A stretch of 64,000 bases of DNA from Pantoea sp. Ap-967 (GCF_011752565.1 NZ_VWXK01000014.1:1-64000); one strand, 5' to 3'. Positions 45,187 through 55,162 are shown, counted from the first letter of the stretch. Notes: a model not told the origin generated them from the letters alone. Numbers and translations are program-made.

Positions 45187-46722
45187 ATGACGAGCACGCC
45201 CAAACCCCTGGTCCTGATCATCCTGGATGGATTCGGCCATAGCGAAAGCCCCGAATACAATGCCATCTACGCCGCCAACACACCGGTCTACGACCGCCTG
45301 CGCGCCACCCAGCCGCATGGTTTGATTTCCGGTTCCGGGATGGACGTTGGCCTGCCGGACGGGCAGATGGGCAACTCCGAAGTCGGCCACATGAACCTCG
45401 GGGCCGGGCGCGTCGTCTACCAGGACTTCACCCGGGTGACCAAGGCCATCCGCGATGGCGAGTTCTTCCAGAACCCGGTGCTCACCGGCGCCGTCGACAA
45501 GGCCGCCGCCAACGGCAAGGCCGTGCACATCCTTGGCCTGCTGTCCGACGGTGGCGTTCACAGCCACCAGGACCACCTGGTGGCCATGGCCGAACTGGCC
45601 GTGCAACGCGGTGCCGAGAAAATCTACCTGCACGCCTTCCTCGACGGCCGCGACACCCCGCCGCGCAGTGCCCAATCGTCCATCGAACTGCTCGACGCCA
45701 CCTTCGCCAAGCTCGGCAAGGGCCGCATCGCCAGCCTGATCGGCCGTTACTACGCGATGGACCGCGACAACCGCTGGGACCGGGTCAGCGCCGCCTATAA
45801 CCTGATCGTCGACAGCACCGCCGAATACACCGCCGACAGCGCCGTTGCCGGCCTGGAAGCGGCCTATGCGCGTGACGAGAGCGACGAGTTCGTCAAGGCC
45901 ACGCGCATTGGCGAGGCGGTGAAGGTCGAAGACGGCGACGCGGTGATCTTCATGAACTTCCGCGCCGACCGCGCCCGCGAGCTGTCGCGCGTGTTCGTCG
46001 AGCCCGATTTCAACGAATTCCCCCGCGCCCGCCTGCCCAAGCTGGCCGCCTACATCGGCCTCACCCAGTATTCGGCGAAAATCCCGGCCCCGGCGGCATT
46101 TGCCCCGGCCAGCCTGAACAACGTGCTTGGCGAGTACCTGGCGAAGAACGGCAAAACCCAGCTGCGCATCGCCGAAACCGAGAAATACGCCCACGTTACC
46201 TTCTTCTTCTCCGGTGGCCGTGAAGAGCCGTTCGAAGGCGAAGAGCGCATCCTGATTCCATCGCCAAAGGTCGCTACCTACGACCTGCAGCCGGAAATGA
46301 GCGCGCCGGAGGTCACCGACCGCATCGTCGAGGCCATCGAGCAGCAGCGCTACGATGTGATCGTGGTCAACTACGCCAACGGCGACATGGTCGGCCACAC
46401 CGGCGTGTTCCAGGCCGCGGTCAAGGCCGTGGAAGCCCTGGACGGCTGCGTTGGGCGCATCGTCGAGGCGCTGGACAAGGTCGGCGGCGAAGCGCTGATC
46501 ACGGCCGACCACGGCAACGTCGAACAGATGGAAGACGAAAGCACCGGCCAGGCGCACACCGCCCACACCACGGAGCCTGTGCCCTTCATTTATGTTGGCA
46601 AGCGCAAGGTGCAGGTTCGCGAAGGCGGCGTGCTGGCTGACGTGGCGCCAACCATGCTGAAGTTGCTGGGGCTGGAGAAGCCTTCGGAAATGACCGGTAC
46701 TTCGATTCTGGTTGACGGTTGA
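45187..46722 (+). CDS. gpmI: 2,3-bisphosphoglycerate-independent phosphoglycerate mutase
   Basis: This 511-residue enzyme interconverts 3- and 2-phosphoglycerate and depends on manganese. It is an alkaline-phosphatase-fold protein with the first metal site LIILDGFG, the phosphorylated Ser64 in MGNSEVGHMNLG, HAFLDGRDT, and the second metal cluster TADHGNVEQM with HTTEPVPF. The start is the ATG at 45187; a TTG one codon earlier is less likely. It is monocistronic or followed by envC after a REP and a terminator. Confidence 0.97.
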   Translation: MTSTPKPLVLIILDGFGHSESPEYNAIYAANTPVYDRLRATQPHGLISGSGMDVGLPDGQMGNSEVGHMNLGAGRVVYQDFTRVTKAIRDGEFFQNPVLTGAVDKAAANGKAVHILGLLSDGGVHSHQDHLVAMAELAVQRGAEKIYLHAFLDGRDTPPRSAQSSIELLDATFAKLGKGRIASLIGRYYAMDRDNRWDRVSAAYNLIVDSTAEYTADSAVAGLEAAYARDESDEFVKATRIGEAVKVEDGDAVIFMNFRADRARELSRVFVEPDFNEFPRARLPKLAAYIGLTQYSAKIPAPAAFAPASLNNVLGEYLAKNGKTQLRIAETEKYAHVTFFFSGGREEPFEGEERILIPSPKVATYDLQPEMSAPEVTDRIVEAIEQQRYDVIVVNYANGDMVGHTGVFQAAVKAVEALDGCVGRIVEALDKVGGEALITADHGNVEQMEDESTGQAHTAHTTEPVPFIYVGKRKVQVREGGVLADVAPTMLKLLGLEKPSEMTGTSILVDG

Positions 46723-46730
46723 TTGTGGAG

Positions 46731-46838
46731 CGGGGCCGCTTTGCGGCCCTTCGCGACTTGGCAGTCGCTCCTACCAGGGAATCGCGTAACCCCCGTAGGA
46801 GCGACTGCCAAGTCGCGATGGGCCGCAAAGCAGCCCCA
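46731..46838. repeat. REP pair (GCGACT/AGTCGC class)
   Basis: TCGCGACTTGGCAGTCGCTC faces its inverse at about 46798, between GGGGCCGCTTTGCGGCCC and GGGCCGCAAAGCAGCCC stems. The core differs from all other REPs in the window. Confidence 0.85.
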
Positions 46839-46858
46839 CCCACGCATGAATTCCAGAC

Positions 46859-46895
46859 AAACGCCCCCCTGTCCCCACAGCGAGGCGTTTTTTTT
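46859..46895 (+). terminator. intrinsic terminator between gpmI and envC
   Basis: AAACGCC and GGCGTTT enclose an inner CTGT/ACAG stem and are followed by TTTTT. Confidence 0.75.
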
Positions 46896-46949
46896 GCCTG
46901 CCCGCACGGGCATACTAGGCCGGTCTCCAGCCCCGGTACGCCAAACCCC

Positions 46950-48257
46950 ATGCTACGCGCCCTGATCCTACTAGCCTTGTCCTGCCTGCTCAGCCCGGCC
47001 TTCGCCGACGAGCGCGCGCAGACCCAGCAACAACTGGACTCCACCCGCCAGGACATTGCCGAGCTCAAGAAGACATTGGGCAAGCTGCAGGAAGAAAAAG
47101 CCGGCGTACAAAAAGACCTCAAGGCCACCGAAACCGATATCGGCAACCTGGAGAAGCAGGTGGAGGCCCTGCAACAAGAATTAAAAAAGACCGAGGGCGA
47201 GCTGGAGCGCCTTGATACCGAGAAAAAAAAACTCCAGAGCGCCCGCGTTGAACAACAACGGCTGATCGCCATCCAGGCCCGCTCGGCCTACCAGAACAAT
47301 GGGCGCGAGGAATATCTCAAGCTGCTGCTCAACCAGCAGAACCCCGAGAAATTCGCCCGCACCCTCACCTACTACGACTACCTGAGCAAGGCACGCCTCG
47401 ACCAGCTCAAGGCCTTCAACGAAACCCTGCGCCAGCTGGCCAACGTCGAGCAGGACATTTCCCGCCAGCAAGAGCAGCTGCTGGCCCAGCGCGCCGACCT
47501 CGACAGCCGCCGCCAGGCCCTGGACGCCGAACGCGGCAAGCGCCAGCAGGTGCTGGCCAAGCTCAACAGCGACGTCAAGGACCACGACCAGAAGCTGCAG
47601 GCCCGCGAGCAAGACCAGGCCGACCTTGCCAAGGTGCTCAAGACCATCGAGGAAACCCTCGCCCGCCAGGCCCGCGAAGCCGAAGAGGCACGCAAGAAGG
47701 CCCTGTTGGCCCAGCAGGAAGCCGAGAAGCGCCGCCAGCAGGAAGCCTTGGCGGCGGCCCGTGCCGACAAAGCGGAAAAAGAAGACGCCGAACCGCCGAA
47801 AAAGGCCCGCACTACCCTCGGCCCGATGGTTTCCAGCGACGGCGCCAGCTACGGCGGTGCATTTTCCGCAGCACGGGGAAAACTTCCGTGGCCGGTCAAT
47901 GGTCGATTACTGGCACGCTTCGGTGATGCCCGCGGCAGCGATGCCCGCGCCAAATGGGACGGGGTGATGATCAGCGCCAGCCCCGGCACCCAGGTGCACG
48001 CGGTGCATGGCGGGCGCGTGGTGTTCGCCGACTGGTTGCGCGGCGCTGGACTTCTGGTCATTCTCGACCATGGTAATGGTTACCTGAGCCTCTACGGCCA
48101 CAACCAGAGCCTGCTCAAGAGCGCCGGGGACATCGTCAAGGCCGGCGAGGCCATTTCCACCGTTGGCGACAGCGGCGGCCAGGACGCCGCAGGCTTGTAC
48201 TTCGCCATCCGTCAGCAGGGCCGCCCCACCGACCCTGCCCAGTGGTGCCGAGGCTGA
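46950..48257 (+). CDS. envC: murein hydrolase activator EnvC
   Basis: This 435-residue periplasmic protein starts at the ATG at 46950 (MLRALILLALSCLLSPAFA, signal peptide). A long coiled coil (about 22-280) rich in Glu, Lys and Gln is followed by a LytM/M23 domain (about 310-430). The zinc ligands are missing: KWDGVMI stands for HxGxD and GLYFAIR for HLHFE. This is as in E. coli EnvC, which activates amidases AmiA/B at the division septum rather than cutting itself. It is followed by ctpA. Confidence 0.92.
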   Translation: MLRALILLALSCLLSPAFADERAQTQQQLDSTRQDIAELKKTLGKLQEEKAGVQKDLKATETDIGNLEKQVEALQQELKKTEGELERLDTEKKKLQSARVEQQRLIAIQARSAYQNNGREEYLKLLLNQQNPEKFARTLTYYDYLSKARLDQLKAFNETLRQLANVEQDISRQQEQLLAQRADLDSRRQALDAERGKRQQVLAKLNSDVKDHDQKLQAREQDQADLAKVLKTIEETLARQAREAEEARKKALLAQQEAEKRRQQEALAAARADKAEKEDAEPPKKARTTLGPMVSSDGASYGGAFSAARGKLPWPVNGRLLARFGDARGSDARAKWDGVMISASPGTQVHAVHGGRVVFADWLRGAGLLVILDHGNGYLSLYGHNQSLLKSAGDIVKAGEAISTVGDSGGQDAAGLYFAIRQQGRPTDPAQWCRG

Positions 48258-48336
48258 CACAACATTGACGGCGTAGCGCCTGGCGCTGCGCCGATGCTCC
48301 CACGGGAGCGCCTACAGGATCAGGAGTTCGTTCGAC

Positions 48337-49668
48337 ATGCTGCACTCGCCTCGCCTCACCCAGCTGGCCCTGACCATCGCCCTGGTGGTCGGCGCTCCCC
48401 TGGCCGTTGCTGCCGAGCCGGCCAAGGCCGCCAAGCCCGCCGCGGTGCCGGCCACCGAGGTGACCGCCAAGGCACCGCTGCCGCTGGAAGAGCTGCGCAC
48501 CTTCGCCGAGGTCATGGACCGCATCAAGGCCGCCTATGTAGAGCCTGTTGACGACAAGACCCTGCTGGAAAACGCCATCAAGGGCATGCTCAGCAACCTC
48601 GACCCGCACTCGGCCTACCTGGGCCCCGAAGACTTCCAGGAGCTGCAGGAAAGCACCAGCGGCGAATTCGGCGGCCTGGGCATCGAAGTGGGCCAGGAAG
48701 ACGGCATGATCAAGGTGGTGTCGCCGATCGACGACACCCCGGCGTCCCGTGCCGGTGTGCAGGCGGGCGACCTGATCGTCAAGATCAACGGCGCCCCTAC
48801 CCGCGGCCAGACCATGACCGAAGCGGTCGACAAGATGCGCGGCAAGATCGGTGAAAAAATCACCCTGACCCTGGTGCGTGACGGCGGTAACCCGTTCGAC
48901 GTGACCCTCGCCCGTGCGGTGATCCAGGTCAAGAGCGTGAAGAGCCAGCTGCTGGAAAGCGGCTACGGCTACATCCGCATCACCCAGTTCCAGGTCAAGA
49001 CTGGCGAGGAAGTGGGCAAGGCCCTGGCCAAGCTGCGCAAGGACAGCGGCAAGAAACTGCGCGGCCTGGTGCTGGACCTGCGCAACAACCCAGGCGGCGT
49101 GCTGCAGGCGGCCGTGGAAGTGGCCGACCACTTCCTGACCAAGGGCCTGATCGTCTACACCAAGGGCCGCATCGCCAACTCCGAGCTGCGCTTCACCGCC
49201 GACCCCGCCGACGCCAGCGAAGGCGTGCCGCTGGTGGTGCTGATCAACGGTGGCAGCGCCTCGGCCTCGGAAATCGTCGCCGGCGCCCTGCAAGACCAGA
49301 AACGTGCCGTGCTGATGGGCACCGACAGCTTCGGCAAAGGCTCGGTACAAACCGTGCTGCCGCTGGCCAACGACCGAGCGCTGAAGCTCACCACCGCGCT
49401 GTACTACACCCCCAACGGCCGCTCGATCCAGGCCCAGGGCATCGTTCCCGACATCGAAGTGCGCCCGGCCAAGCTGACCACCGATGCCAGCGACAACGAC
49501 ACCTTCAAGGAAGCCGACCTGCAAGGCCACCTGGGCAACGGCAACGGCGGCGCCGACCGCCCCACCGGCAGCAGCGGCAAGCGTACCGAGCGCCCGCAGG
49601 ACAGCGACTACCAGCTGAGCCAGGCCTTGAGCCTGCTCAAGGGCCTGAACGTCACCAAAGGCGACTGA
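48337..49668 (+). CDS. ctpA: carboxyl-terminal processing protease (S41)
   Basis: This 443-residue periplasmic serine protease has a signal peptide ending near AVAAE, a PDZ domain (about 95-175, GGLGIEVGQEDGMIKVVSPIDD), and a catalytic domain with the Ser in GGSASASEIVAGALQD and the Lys in GTDSFGKGSVQTV. It degrades or trims envelope proteins; the P. aeruginosa homologue trims peptidoglycan hydrolases. GGAG precedes the ATG. It lies between envC and the deacetylase-like gene. Confidence 0.95.
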   Translation: MLHSPRLTQLALTIALVVGAPLAVAAEPAKAAKPAAVPATEVTAKAPLPLEELRTFAEVMDRIKAAYVEPVDDKTLLENAIKGMLSNLDPHSAYLGPEDFQELQESTSGEFGGLGIEVGQEDGMIKVVSPIDDTPASRAGVQAGDLIVKINGAPTRGQTMTEAVDKMRGKIGEKITLTLVRDGGNPFDVTLARAVIQVKSVKSQLLESGYGYIRITQFQVKTGEEVGKALAKLRKDSGKKLRGLVLDLRNNPGGVLQAAVEVADHFLTKGLIVYTKGRIANSELRFTADPADASEGVPLVVLINGGSASASEIVAGALQDQKRAVLMGTDSFGKGSVQTVLPLANDRALKLTTALYYTPNGRSIQAQGIVPDIEVRPAKLTTDASDNDTFKEADLQGHLGNGNGGADRPTGSSGKRTERPQDSDYQLSQALSLLKGLNVTKGD

Positions 49669-49677
49669 TACTTCCCC

Positions 49678-50457
49678 ATGCGTTATCTGCTGTGTCTGCT
49701 GTTCTGCCTGTTGGCCGGCGTCGCGCAAGCGGCGCCGGCCGGCAAGGCCTACCTGAGCATCATCATCGACGACCTGGGCCAAAGCGCCGAGCGTGACAGC
49801 CGTACCCTCGCCCTGCCAGGGCCTGTGACCATGGCGATCATGCCCGACACCCCCCATGCCACGGATTTCGCCCGCCAGGCCCACAAGGCAGGCAAAACGG
49901 TGATCCTGCACATGCCCATGGACCCGGCCACCGGCCCCTACGCCTGGCACCCTGAAATTCCCCTCGAAGAACTGGCCCGGCGCCTGGACGCCGCATTGGC
50001 CAAGGTGCCCTACGCCGCTGGCATCAACAACCACATGGGCAGCCGCATGACCGCCCAGCGTGCGCCGATGACCTGGTTGATGGGAGAACTGCAGCGCCGC
50101 CACCTGTTCTTCGTCGACAGCCGCACCAGCGCCGCCACGGTCGCCGCCGCCGAGGCCCAGGCGCTCGGCCTGGCGCACGTGTCGCGGGATGTGTTCCTCG
50201 ATGACGTGCGCACCCCCGAAGCCATTGCCGGGCAGTTGCAGCAAGGCATTGCCCTGGCCCACAAACAGGGCTCGGCCGTGCTGATCGGCCACCCCTACCC
50301 GCAGACCCTGGCGGTACTGGAACAGGCCATCCCGCAGCTCAAGCGCCAAGGTGTGGAGCTGATCCGCCTGCAGCAGATGATTGCCGAGCGTGGCAACCAG
50401 GCGATGCCCGCCCACGGCCGCCAGGGGCGCTACAGCAACGCTGCCGCCCCGCGCTAG
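49678..50457 (+). CDS. divergent polysaccharide deacetylase family protein (YibQ-like)
   Basis: This 259-residue secreted protein has a signal peptide ending near VAQA. The NodB-like beginning SIIIDDLGQS, AIMPDTPHATDFARQAHKAGKTVILHMPMDP, NNHMGSRMT and LIGHPYPQTLAVLE identify the divergent deacetylase (formerly DUF610) family. It probably acts on cell-envelope glycans; the substrate is unknown. It begins 9 bases after the ctpA stop and is the last gene of the envC-ctpA run. Confidence 0.9.
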   Translation: MRYLLCLLFCLLAGVAQAAPAGKAYLSIIIDDLGQSAERDSRTLALPGPVTMAIMPDTPHATDFARQAHKAGKTVILHMPMDPATGPYAWHPEIPLEELARRLDAALAKVPYAAGINNHMGSRMTAQRAPMTWLMGELQRRHLFFVDSRTSAATVAAAEAQALGLAHVSRDVFLDDVRTPEAIAGQLQQGIALAHKQGSAVLIGHPYPQTLAVLEQAIPQLKRQGVELIRLQQMIAERGNQAMPAHGRQGRYSNAAAPR

Positions 50458-50485
50458 CGGGAGCAGCAGCGGCTCGTACCGGCAG

Positions 50486-53400
50486 TCACGCGAAGGGGAA
50501 CAGGTCCGCGACCTGCTGGGCCTTCAGTTCACCGCGATAGATGAACAGCAACTCGTTACGGGTTTGCGCAGCACGCATTTGCGCGTTGCGCCCCAGCTTG
50601 CGCTCGGACCAGATTTTCAAGTGGCCCTTGTCGAACTCAAGCGCCGGCGTGGCTTGCGCCCGATAATGAAAATGCGCTTCCCACAGGCCACTGCCCTGGG
50701 CCTGCTTGCCCACCGGGCGCCTGCGGATTTCATAGATGTCCAGGTAATCACCGGCCTGGGTCGGTTTGCGCTGTTCCGAGCGGGTGACCGTCACCTCGCC
50801 GCTGCGCAGCAGAAAGCGCAGGCTGTCTGCCGTCGGGTGGCGGGTTGTGAGGTACAGGCCGCGCAGCAGGTCGTCCTTGGCCAGGCGCAAGCGGTCGATG
50901 CCGTCGTTCAATGCCTCGTGCAGGGTTTCATGCGTGGCCACCGTCAGCTTGCCGGTGAACTCGGCGAGCTTTTCGATATGGCCGTCGATGACCGTTTCCA
51001 ACCCGCGCGGCTCGTCGGACTTCACGTACTGCCTGGCCAGGGCGATCACCTGTTCCACTTGTGCCAGCAGGCCCTCGGCCCGCGCCGCGCCTAGCGCGTC
51101 GTCGCCTGGAAGCGCGGGCTCCGGGCTGGTCGGTGATGTGCCGCTGTCCTCTACCCATTGGCCGTCATGCTGGTGGAAGGTCTTGAGCACCGCCTTGCGA
51201 AAGTCCAGCTGCTGGATAACCGTTTCCCCGTCGACATCGGTTTCCTCACCCACCACCTTATGGCCCCGCCGCGTGGTCACCACCTTGCGTCGGCCCCCAC
51301 GGCTGGCGTAGAGCGTCACCCGTGGCCGGCGTGGCTCGGCCAGTTCGAGCTCGCGCACGGCCTGGTTCAGGTCTTCCTGAATGGCGTCCATCAGGCCTTT
51401 GAGCACCTTGCGGTAGGCGGCCAGCGGCGCCTGCCGGATACCCTCCCCACCCAGGCTGGCCAGGTAGTCGCTCATCGCTTCGGCCTGCTGGTAATCCTGC
51501 AAGACGCCGGAGAGGATATCGACGCGCTCCTTCAAGTCCGGCTGGGCCGCGACCTCGCCATGGGCACTGCCGGAGCTTTTCAGCTCGGCACTGGCCAGGT
51601 AACCGGCGTAATCGACCAAGACCTGCTCATCGATCGGCGCCAGACGGTTCAGGCTGGCTTCGGCCAGGTCCATCAACAGGCCGAACTGCTGGTCGATCGA
51701 GGTCAAGCGGCGCTCCTCGATGATTTGCCCAAGCCAAGCCTCTTTGCCAATACGTTCCCCGGTATCTTCATCCCTGAACACCACCGAGCGGTCGCCCAGG
51801 GTGTTCTCCAGCAAGGCATCGAACTTCCCGGAAAGGTTCACCAGGTCGGTGCGCCAGCCCACCACCGCTTCCACCTGCTGGTAATAGTCCAGGTAGCTCT
51901 GCTTTTCCGCGTCCGTTTCCGGCAGCACGGCAATGCTGTCGCCCAGGCCCTGCAAGTTCGCCTGTGCAATCAGCCCGCTCAGTTCCCGGGTATACAGGTC
52001 GCAGCGTTCGATCAGGTCATGGCGGGTGGTATTGCGTTGCAGGCGAATCGCTTCCTGCATGCTCACCGCCGTTCGCCCCACTGCGGCGATCTGGCTGACG
52101 AGCTCGTCATGGACGATGCCCTTTTCTACCAGTTGCTTCATGTCGGCGAGCAGCCGCAAGCGCGATTGCCTCATCAGGTTGGTGAGGATCCTGTGCCGCT
52201 CGTCATTGGCCTCCCCCGGGTAGGCGTCCAGGTCCTCAATGGACTTGTTTAGGAACCTACGGTGCTTCTTGAAGTTCTCGCCCAAGTCGTTCAGCTCGGT
52301 CAACAAGCGCGACTCGCGGGATTGCAACGACTCCAGCAGGGCCATGTTGGCCTCTTTCATGCGCTCCACTCGCCGCTTGGGCATGCCGCCCAGGCCACGC
52401 ATGGCGCGGTCGATGCGCCACGCGCCGGCCTCGAACTGCAACCAGGGCCCGGTCAGCTGCTGGCCATCGAATATCCTGATGCCGCCTTCCACCTGGCCCA
52501 CGTGGTAGGTCAAGCCCGCCATGGTCAGGTAATAGGCGCCATCCACTTCATGCAAACCCTGGCGAACCCCCGAAGCGATGGGCTCCACGCCTTCGAGGGC
52601 GACCGCCACGGCCAGGCGTTGCAGCGCACGCTTGTTCTCTGCCGTGAGGTAGTTGAACCCCTGGTTGCCCCGGAAACGCAGGTCGAGCTGGCTCGCGGCA
52701 AGGGGCATGGCCCCGGCGAGCACGGTTTTCCCCTGCGCCACCTGGGCGGCGGGTACGACCGGGCGCAATGGCAGGCGCGGAACAAGACGGGCCGGGTCCA
52801 CCGCCGCCGGTGGTAGCGCCGGCACAGTGGGCTGGCGCTGATGGAGCAGCGCCAGCCCAAGGTTGAGCAACACATCGACCACCGCCGCCGAACGCCCGAA
52901 CGCATCGTGGCCGGCCAGCATTTGCAGGTCATCGTCCAACCCCTTGAACAGCTGCAGTAGCCAGGCCACGCTGGCCACGGGCCCGCCAATCAGCAGCGTC
53001 GCGGTATCGAACAGCAGCCACGCGCCTTCGGCCAGGCGCTCCCAGCGGCTACGGGCCGTGGAGGTCGACTGCAACTGGGCAAGCTCCACCAGCAGGTCGC
53101 GGTTGGCAGCATAGAGTTTTTCATCCACCTGGCTCAGCCAGAGCTGAACATCCAGCAGCGCCGGGGCCCCTTGTTCGGGCAGGTTATAGGGGTCGATGCC
53201 GATGATGGCGACGTGGGGGTCGGCGAATCCGCCGTGTGCGTAAAGGCTGTGTGCGTCCGGCGCCATCCAGGCCAGCAGGCTTTGCTGCAGCACATCGCTT
53301 TGGCGTATGGCCTGCAGCATCGCCTCAAGGCTGGCGAACTCCTTGAGCACGGGTTGCTCGAACAGTGGGCAATACAGCAACGCCCTGCGCGGCTCGGCCG

Positions 53401-55120
53401 AAAACACCACGTAGGCGCCGCGCACCAGGTCGTGCCGGGTGGATGCCTGGCGTGGCTTGAAGGCCAGCGGGAACAGCGTGATGTTCGGCGTCTGCCGGTC
53501 AACGTGGCCCCGGCAGTAATCGACGATGACCTGCAAGCCCGCCTCACTCAAGCCACCCTCAAGCCTTGCCGACAGCGCCAGGAATACCAGCGCACTACGC
53601 CACTCGCGGGCAAAGCGGCGCACCCGCTCGGGGCGCTGGCTGCGCTCATCCAGTTGCTGCGCCACCGCTTGGGGGTAATGGCCGCCGATGTCGACCTCGC
53701 CCACCAGGCGCTTGAGGTAGTCGGCGTTCAGCCAACCCGGCAACCGGCGGCCAGTTCGGTGTGCAATGCCCTTGATAAAGGCGCCGTGCAGCGAACCCAG
53801 GTTGCCGATGGCGAACTGGGTAAGGGTTTTTTGGCCGAGGCTTTCCAGCGGTTCACCGCCGCCACTGCCAACCCCGGCGCCACCTGGCTCACCGCGGGCG
53901 ATGGCAAGCTCCAGCAGCAGGTCATCACTGTCGTAGAGTGCCGCCTGTGCATGGTCTGCCTGCATCGCCTCGGCCAGCCGCTGCTGGGTATAGGTGTGCA
54001 GGTCGGGAATGCCATCCAGGGCGGCAATGCCGTCCGAATCTAGTTGGTCGAGGGCCAATGCCAACAAGGCCGACTGGTAGGCGAAGCTGTCAGCGGCCCG
54101 GGCGCGGGCAAGGCCAGGCGGCGCCGGTAGCGCAGCGGCAGCGGGCGCCAGGTAGCCTTCGACGAAATGGCTCGACGGGTCGCTCAAGGCCAGGAACACC
54201 CGCTGCAGGTGCTCCACATCCTTCAGGAACGTGTACGGCACCTGCGCCAGGCGCTCGAACAGGCCTTCGAGCATCAGCGTGGCCTGGTAGGCGAAGGCAT
54301 CCCCTTGCAGCGCGTAGCGGTCCCAGCTCATGTGCTCGAAGCGGTACTGCCCGGCCAACTGGTCACGCAGCCCGATGGCAAAGGCATCAAGGGTGTCGAA
54401 CGCCCGGATCACACCCGAGGGTGCGCACCAAAGGATGACTTCGCGCTCATCCCATTCGCCCGTGACCAACAAAGCAGGCAAGCAAACCTGGCGGCGCCGT
54501 TCGCCCTCAGTGAGGGTTGCCTGCACGGCGAAAACCGTGGGTGCCTGGTCGCCGCCCTTGAGCAGCCCGCGCACGCAGCGCTGCTGCTGGTCGTCCAGGC
54601 CTTGCAGGGGCAGGCCCTGCAACAGGGCCATCTTCACCACCAACTGCAGCCAGCGCTCACGGCTGACACCGGCGCTGCCCATGGCATTCCAGTAGTCGAC
54701 CTGGGCTTGCTGGAACCACACCGGCAGCTCGGCCAGCAGTTCATTGATCGCGGAGCCTGCGCTGCCGAGGTCCAAATACCCCAGCGAGTCATCATCGCCG
54801 GCAAACCGGTGCGGTGCAGCCAGGCCGATCTTGTAGGCGCGGCCAGCAATGGGCAAGAAACCCAGTGCCTGCTGGTCGAGCACTGCTTGCAGGGCAACGT
54901 CCACCAGCGGCTGGGTGACCCAATGCGGCTGTGTTGGATGGGGGCTGATCAGCGTCACCGCCTCGGCACTGCCCAGCGGCGGCTGCACGCTGGCGATGGC
55001 AGGCAAGGTGTGTTCGAGAATGGCCAGCAAGCGCCGGGCCAGCACCTCGCGCAAGGTGGGGCGGGTGGCGAACTGGGTCGCGACGAGGGTTTTGAAATCG
55101 GCAGGCAGGTATTCAGACAT
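50486..55120 (-). CDS. giant toxin-like protein, DUF6543-like, no NEL domain
   Basis: The protein has 1544 residues from the ATG at 55120 (MSEYLPADFKTLVATQFATRPTLREV); a TTG at 55168 would add 16 residues across a hairpin and is rejected. The N-terminal third resembles Pseudomonas dermonecrotic-toxin-like proteins. A hydrophobic stretch at about 695-730 (GGPVASVAWLLQLFKGLDDDLQ) plus AAVVDVLLNLGLALL matches in layout the hydrophobic hairpin of the NEL protein at 9116. Residues about 930-1080 look coiled-coil. No leucine-rich repeats and no CxD domain are seen. No signal peptide. It lies 92 bases downstream of betT on the same strand. Function and secretion route are unknown. Confidence 0.7.
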   Translation of the reverse strand: MSEYLPADFKTLVATQFATRPTLREVLARRLLAILEHTLPAIASVQPPLGSAEAVTLISPHPTQPHWVTQPLVDVALQAVLDQQALGFLPIAGRAYKIGLAAPHRFAGDDDSLGYLDLGSAGSAINELLAELPVWFQQAQVDYWNAMGSAGVSRERWLQLVVKMALLQGLPLQGLDDQQQRCVRGLLKGGDQAPTVFAVQATLTEGERRRQVCLPALLVTGEWDEREVILWCAPSGVIRAFDTLDAFAIGLRDQLAGQYRFEHMSWDRYALQGDAFAYQATLMLEGLFERLAQVPYTFLKDVEHLQRVFLALSDPSSHFVEGYLAPAAAALPAPPGLARARAADSFAYQSALLALALDQLDSDGIAALDGIPDLHTYTQQRLAEAMQADHAQAALYDSDDLLLELAIARGEPGGAGVGSGGGEPLESLGQKTLTQFAIGNLGSLHGAFIKGIAHRTGRRLPGWLNADYLKRLVGEVDIGGHYPQAVAQQLDERSQRPERVRRFAREWRSALVFLALSARLEGGLSEAGLQVIVDYCRGHVDRQTPNITLFPLAFKPRQASTRHDLVRGAYVVFSAEPRRALLYCPLFEQPVLKEFASLEAMLQAIRQSDVLQQSLLAWMAPDAHSLYAHGGFADPHVAIIGIDPYNLPEQGAPALLDVQLWLSQVDEKLYAANRDLLVELAQLQSTSTARSRWERLAEGAWLLFDTATLLIGGPVASVAWLLQLFKGLDDDLQMLAGHDAFGRSAAVVDVLLNLGLALLHQRQPTVPALPPAAVDPARLVPRLPLRPVVPAAQVAQGKTVLAGAMPLAASQLDLRFRGNQGFNYLTAENKRALQRLAVAVALEGVEPIASGVRQGLHEVDGAYYLTMAGLTYHVGQVEGGIRIFDGQQLTGPWLQFEAGAWRIDRAMRGLGGMPKRRVERMKEANMALLESLQSRESRLLTELNDLGENFKKHRRFLNKSIEDLDAYPGEANDERHRILTNLMRQSRLRLLADMKQLVEKGIVHDELVSQIAAVGRTAVSMQEAIRLQRNTTRHDLIERCDLYTRELSGLIAQANLQGLGDSIAVLPETDAEKQSYLDYYQQVEAVVGWRTDLVNLSGKFDALLENTLGDRSVVFRDEDTGERIGKEAWLGQIIEERRLTSIDQQFGLLMDLAEASLNRLAPIDEQVLVDYAGYLASAELKSSGSAHGEVAAQPDLKERVDILSGVLQDYQQAEAMSDYLASLGGEGIRQAPLAAYRKVLKGLMDAIQEDLNQAVRELELAEPRRPRVTLYASRGGRRKVVTTRRGHKVVGEETDVDGETVIQQLDFRKAVLKTFHQHDGQWVEDSGTSPTSPEPALPGDDALGAARAEGLLAQVEQVIALARQYVKSDEPRGLETVIDGHIEKLAEFTGKLTVATHETLHEALNDGIDRLRLAKDDLLRGLYLTTRHPTADSLRFLLRSGEVTVTRSEQRKPTQAGDYLDIYEIRRRPVGKQAQGSGLWEAHFHYRAQATPALEFDKGHLKIWSERKLGRNAQMRAAQTRNELLFIYRGELKAQQVADLFPFA

Positions 55121-55124
55121 GGCG

Positions 55125-55162
55125 GGGCGACCTTGACGGAGAATGTTCCGCCAAGGTCGCCC
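55125..55162 (-). promoter_or_regulatory. hairpin covering the ribosome site of the giant gene
   Basis: GGGCGACCTTG and CAAGGTCGCCC form a perfect 11-bp stem with an inner CGGA/TCCG stem. Read on the minus strand it ends 4 bases before the ATG and contains AAGG, the only Shine-Dalgarno-like sequence. There is no T run, so it is not a terminator. Confidence 0.6.

Noticed and set aside
55125..55162. Hairpin after betT as an intrinsic terminator
   Set aside because: No T run follows on either strand.
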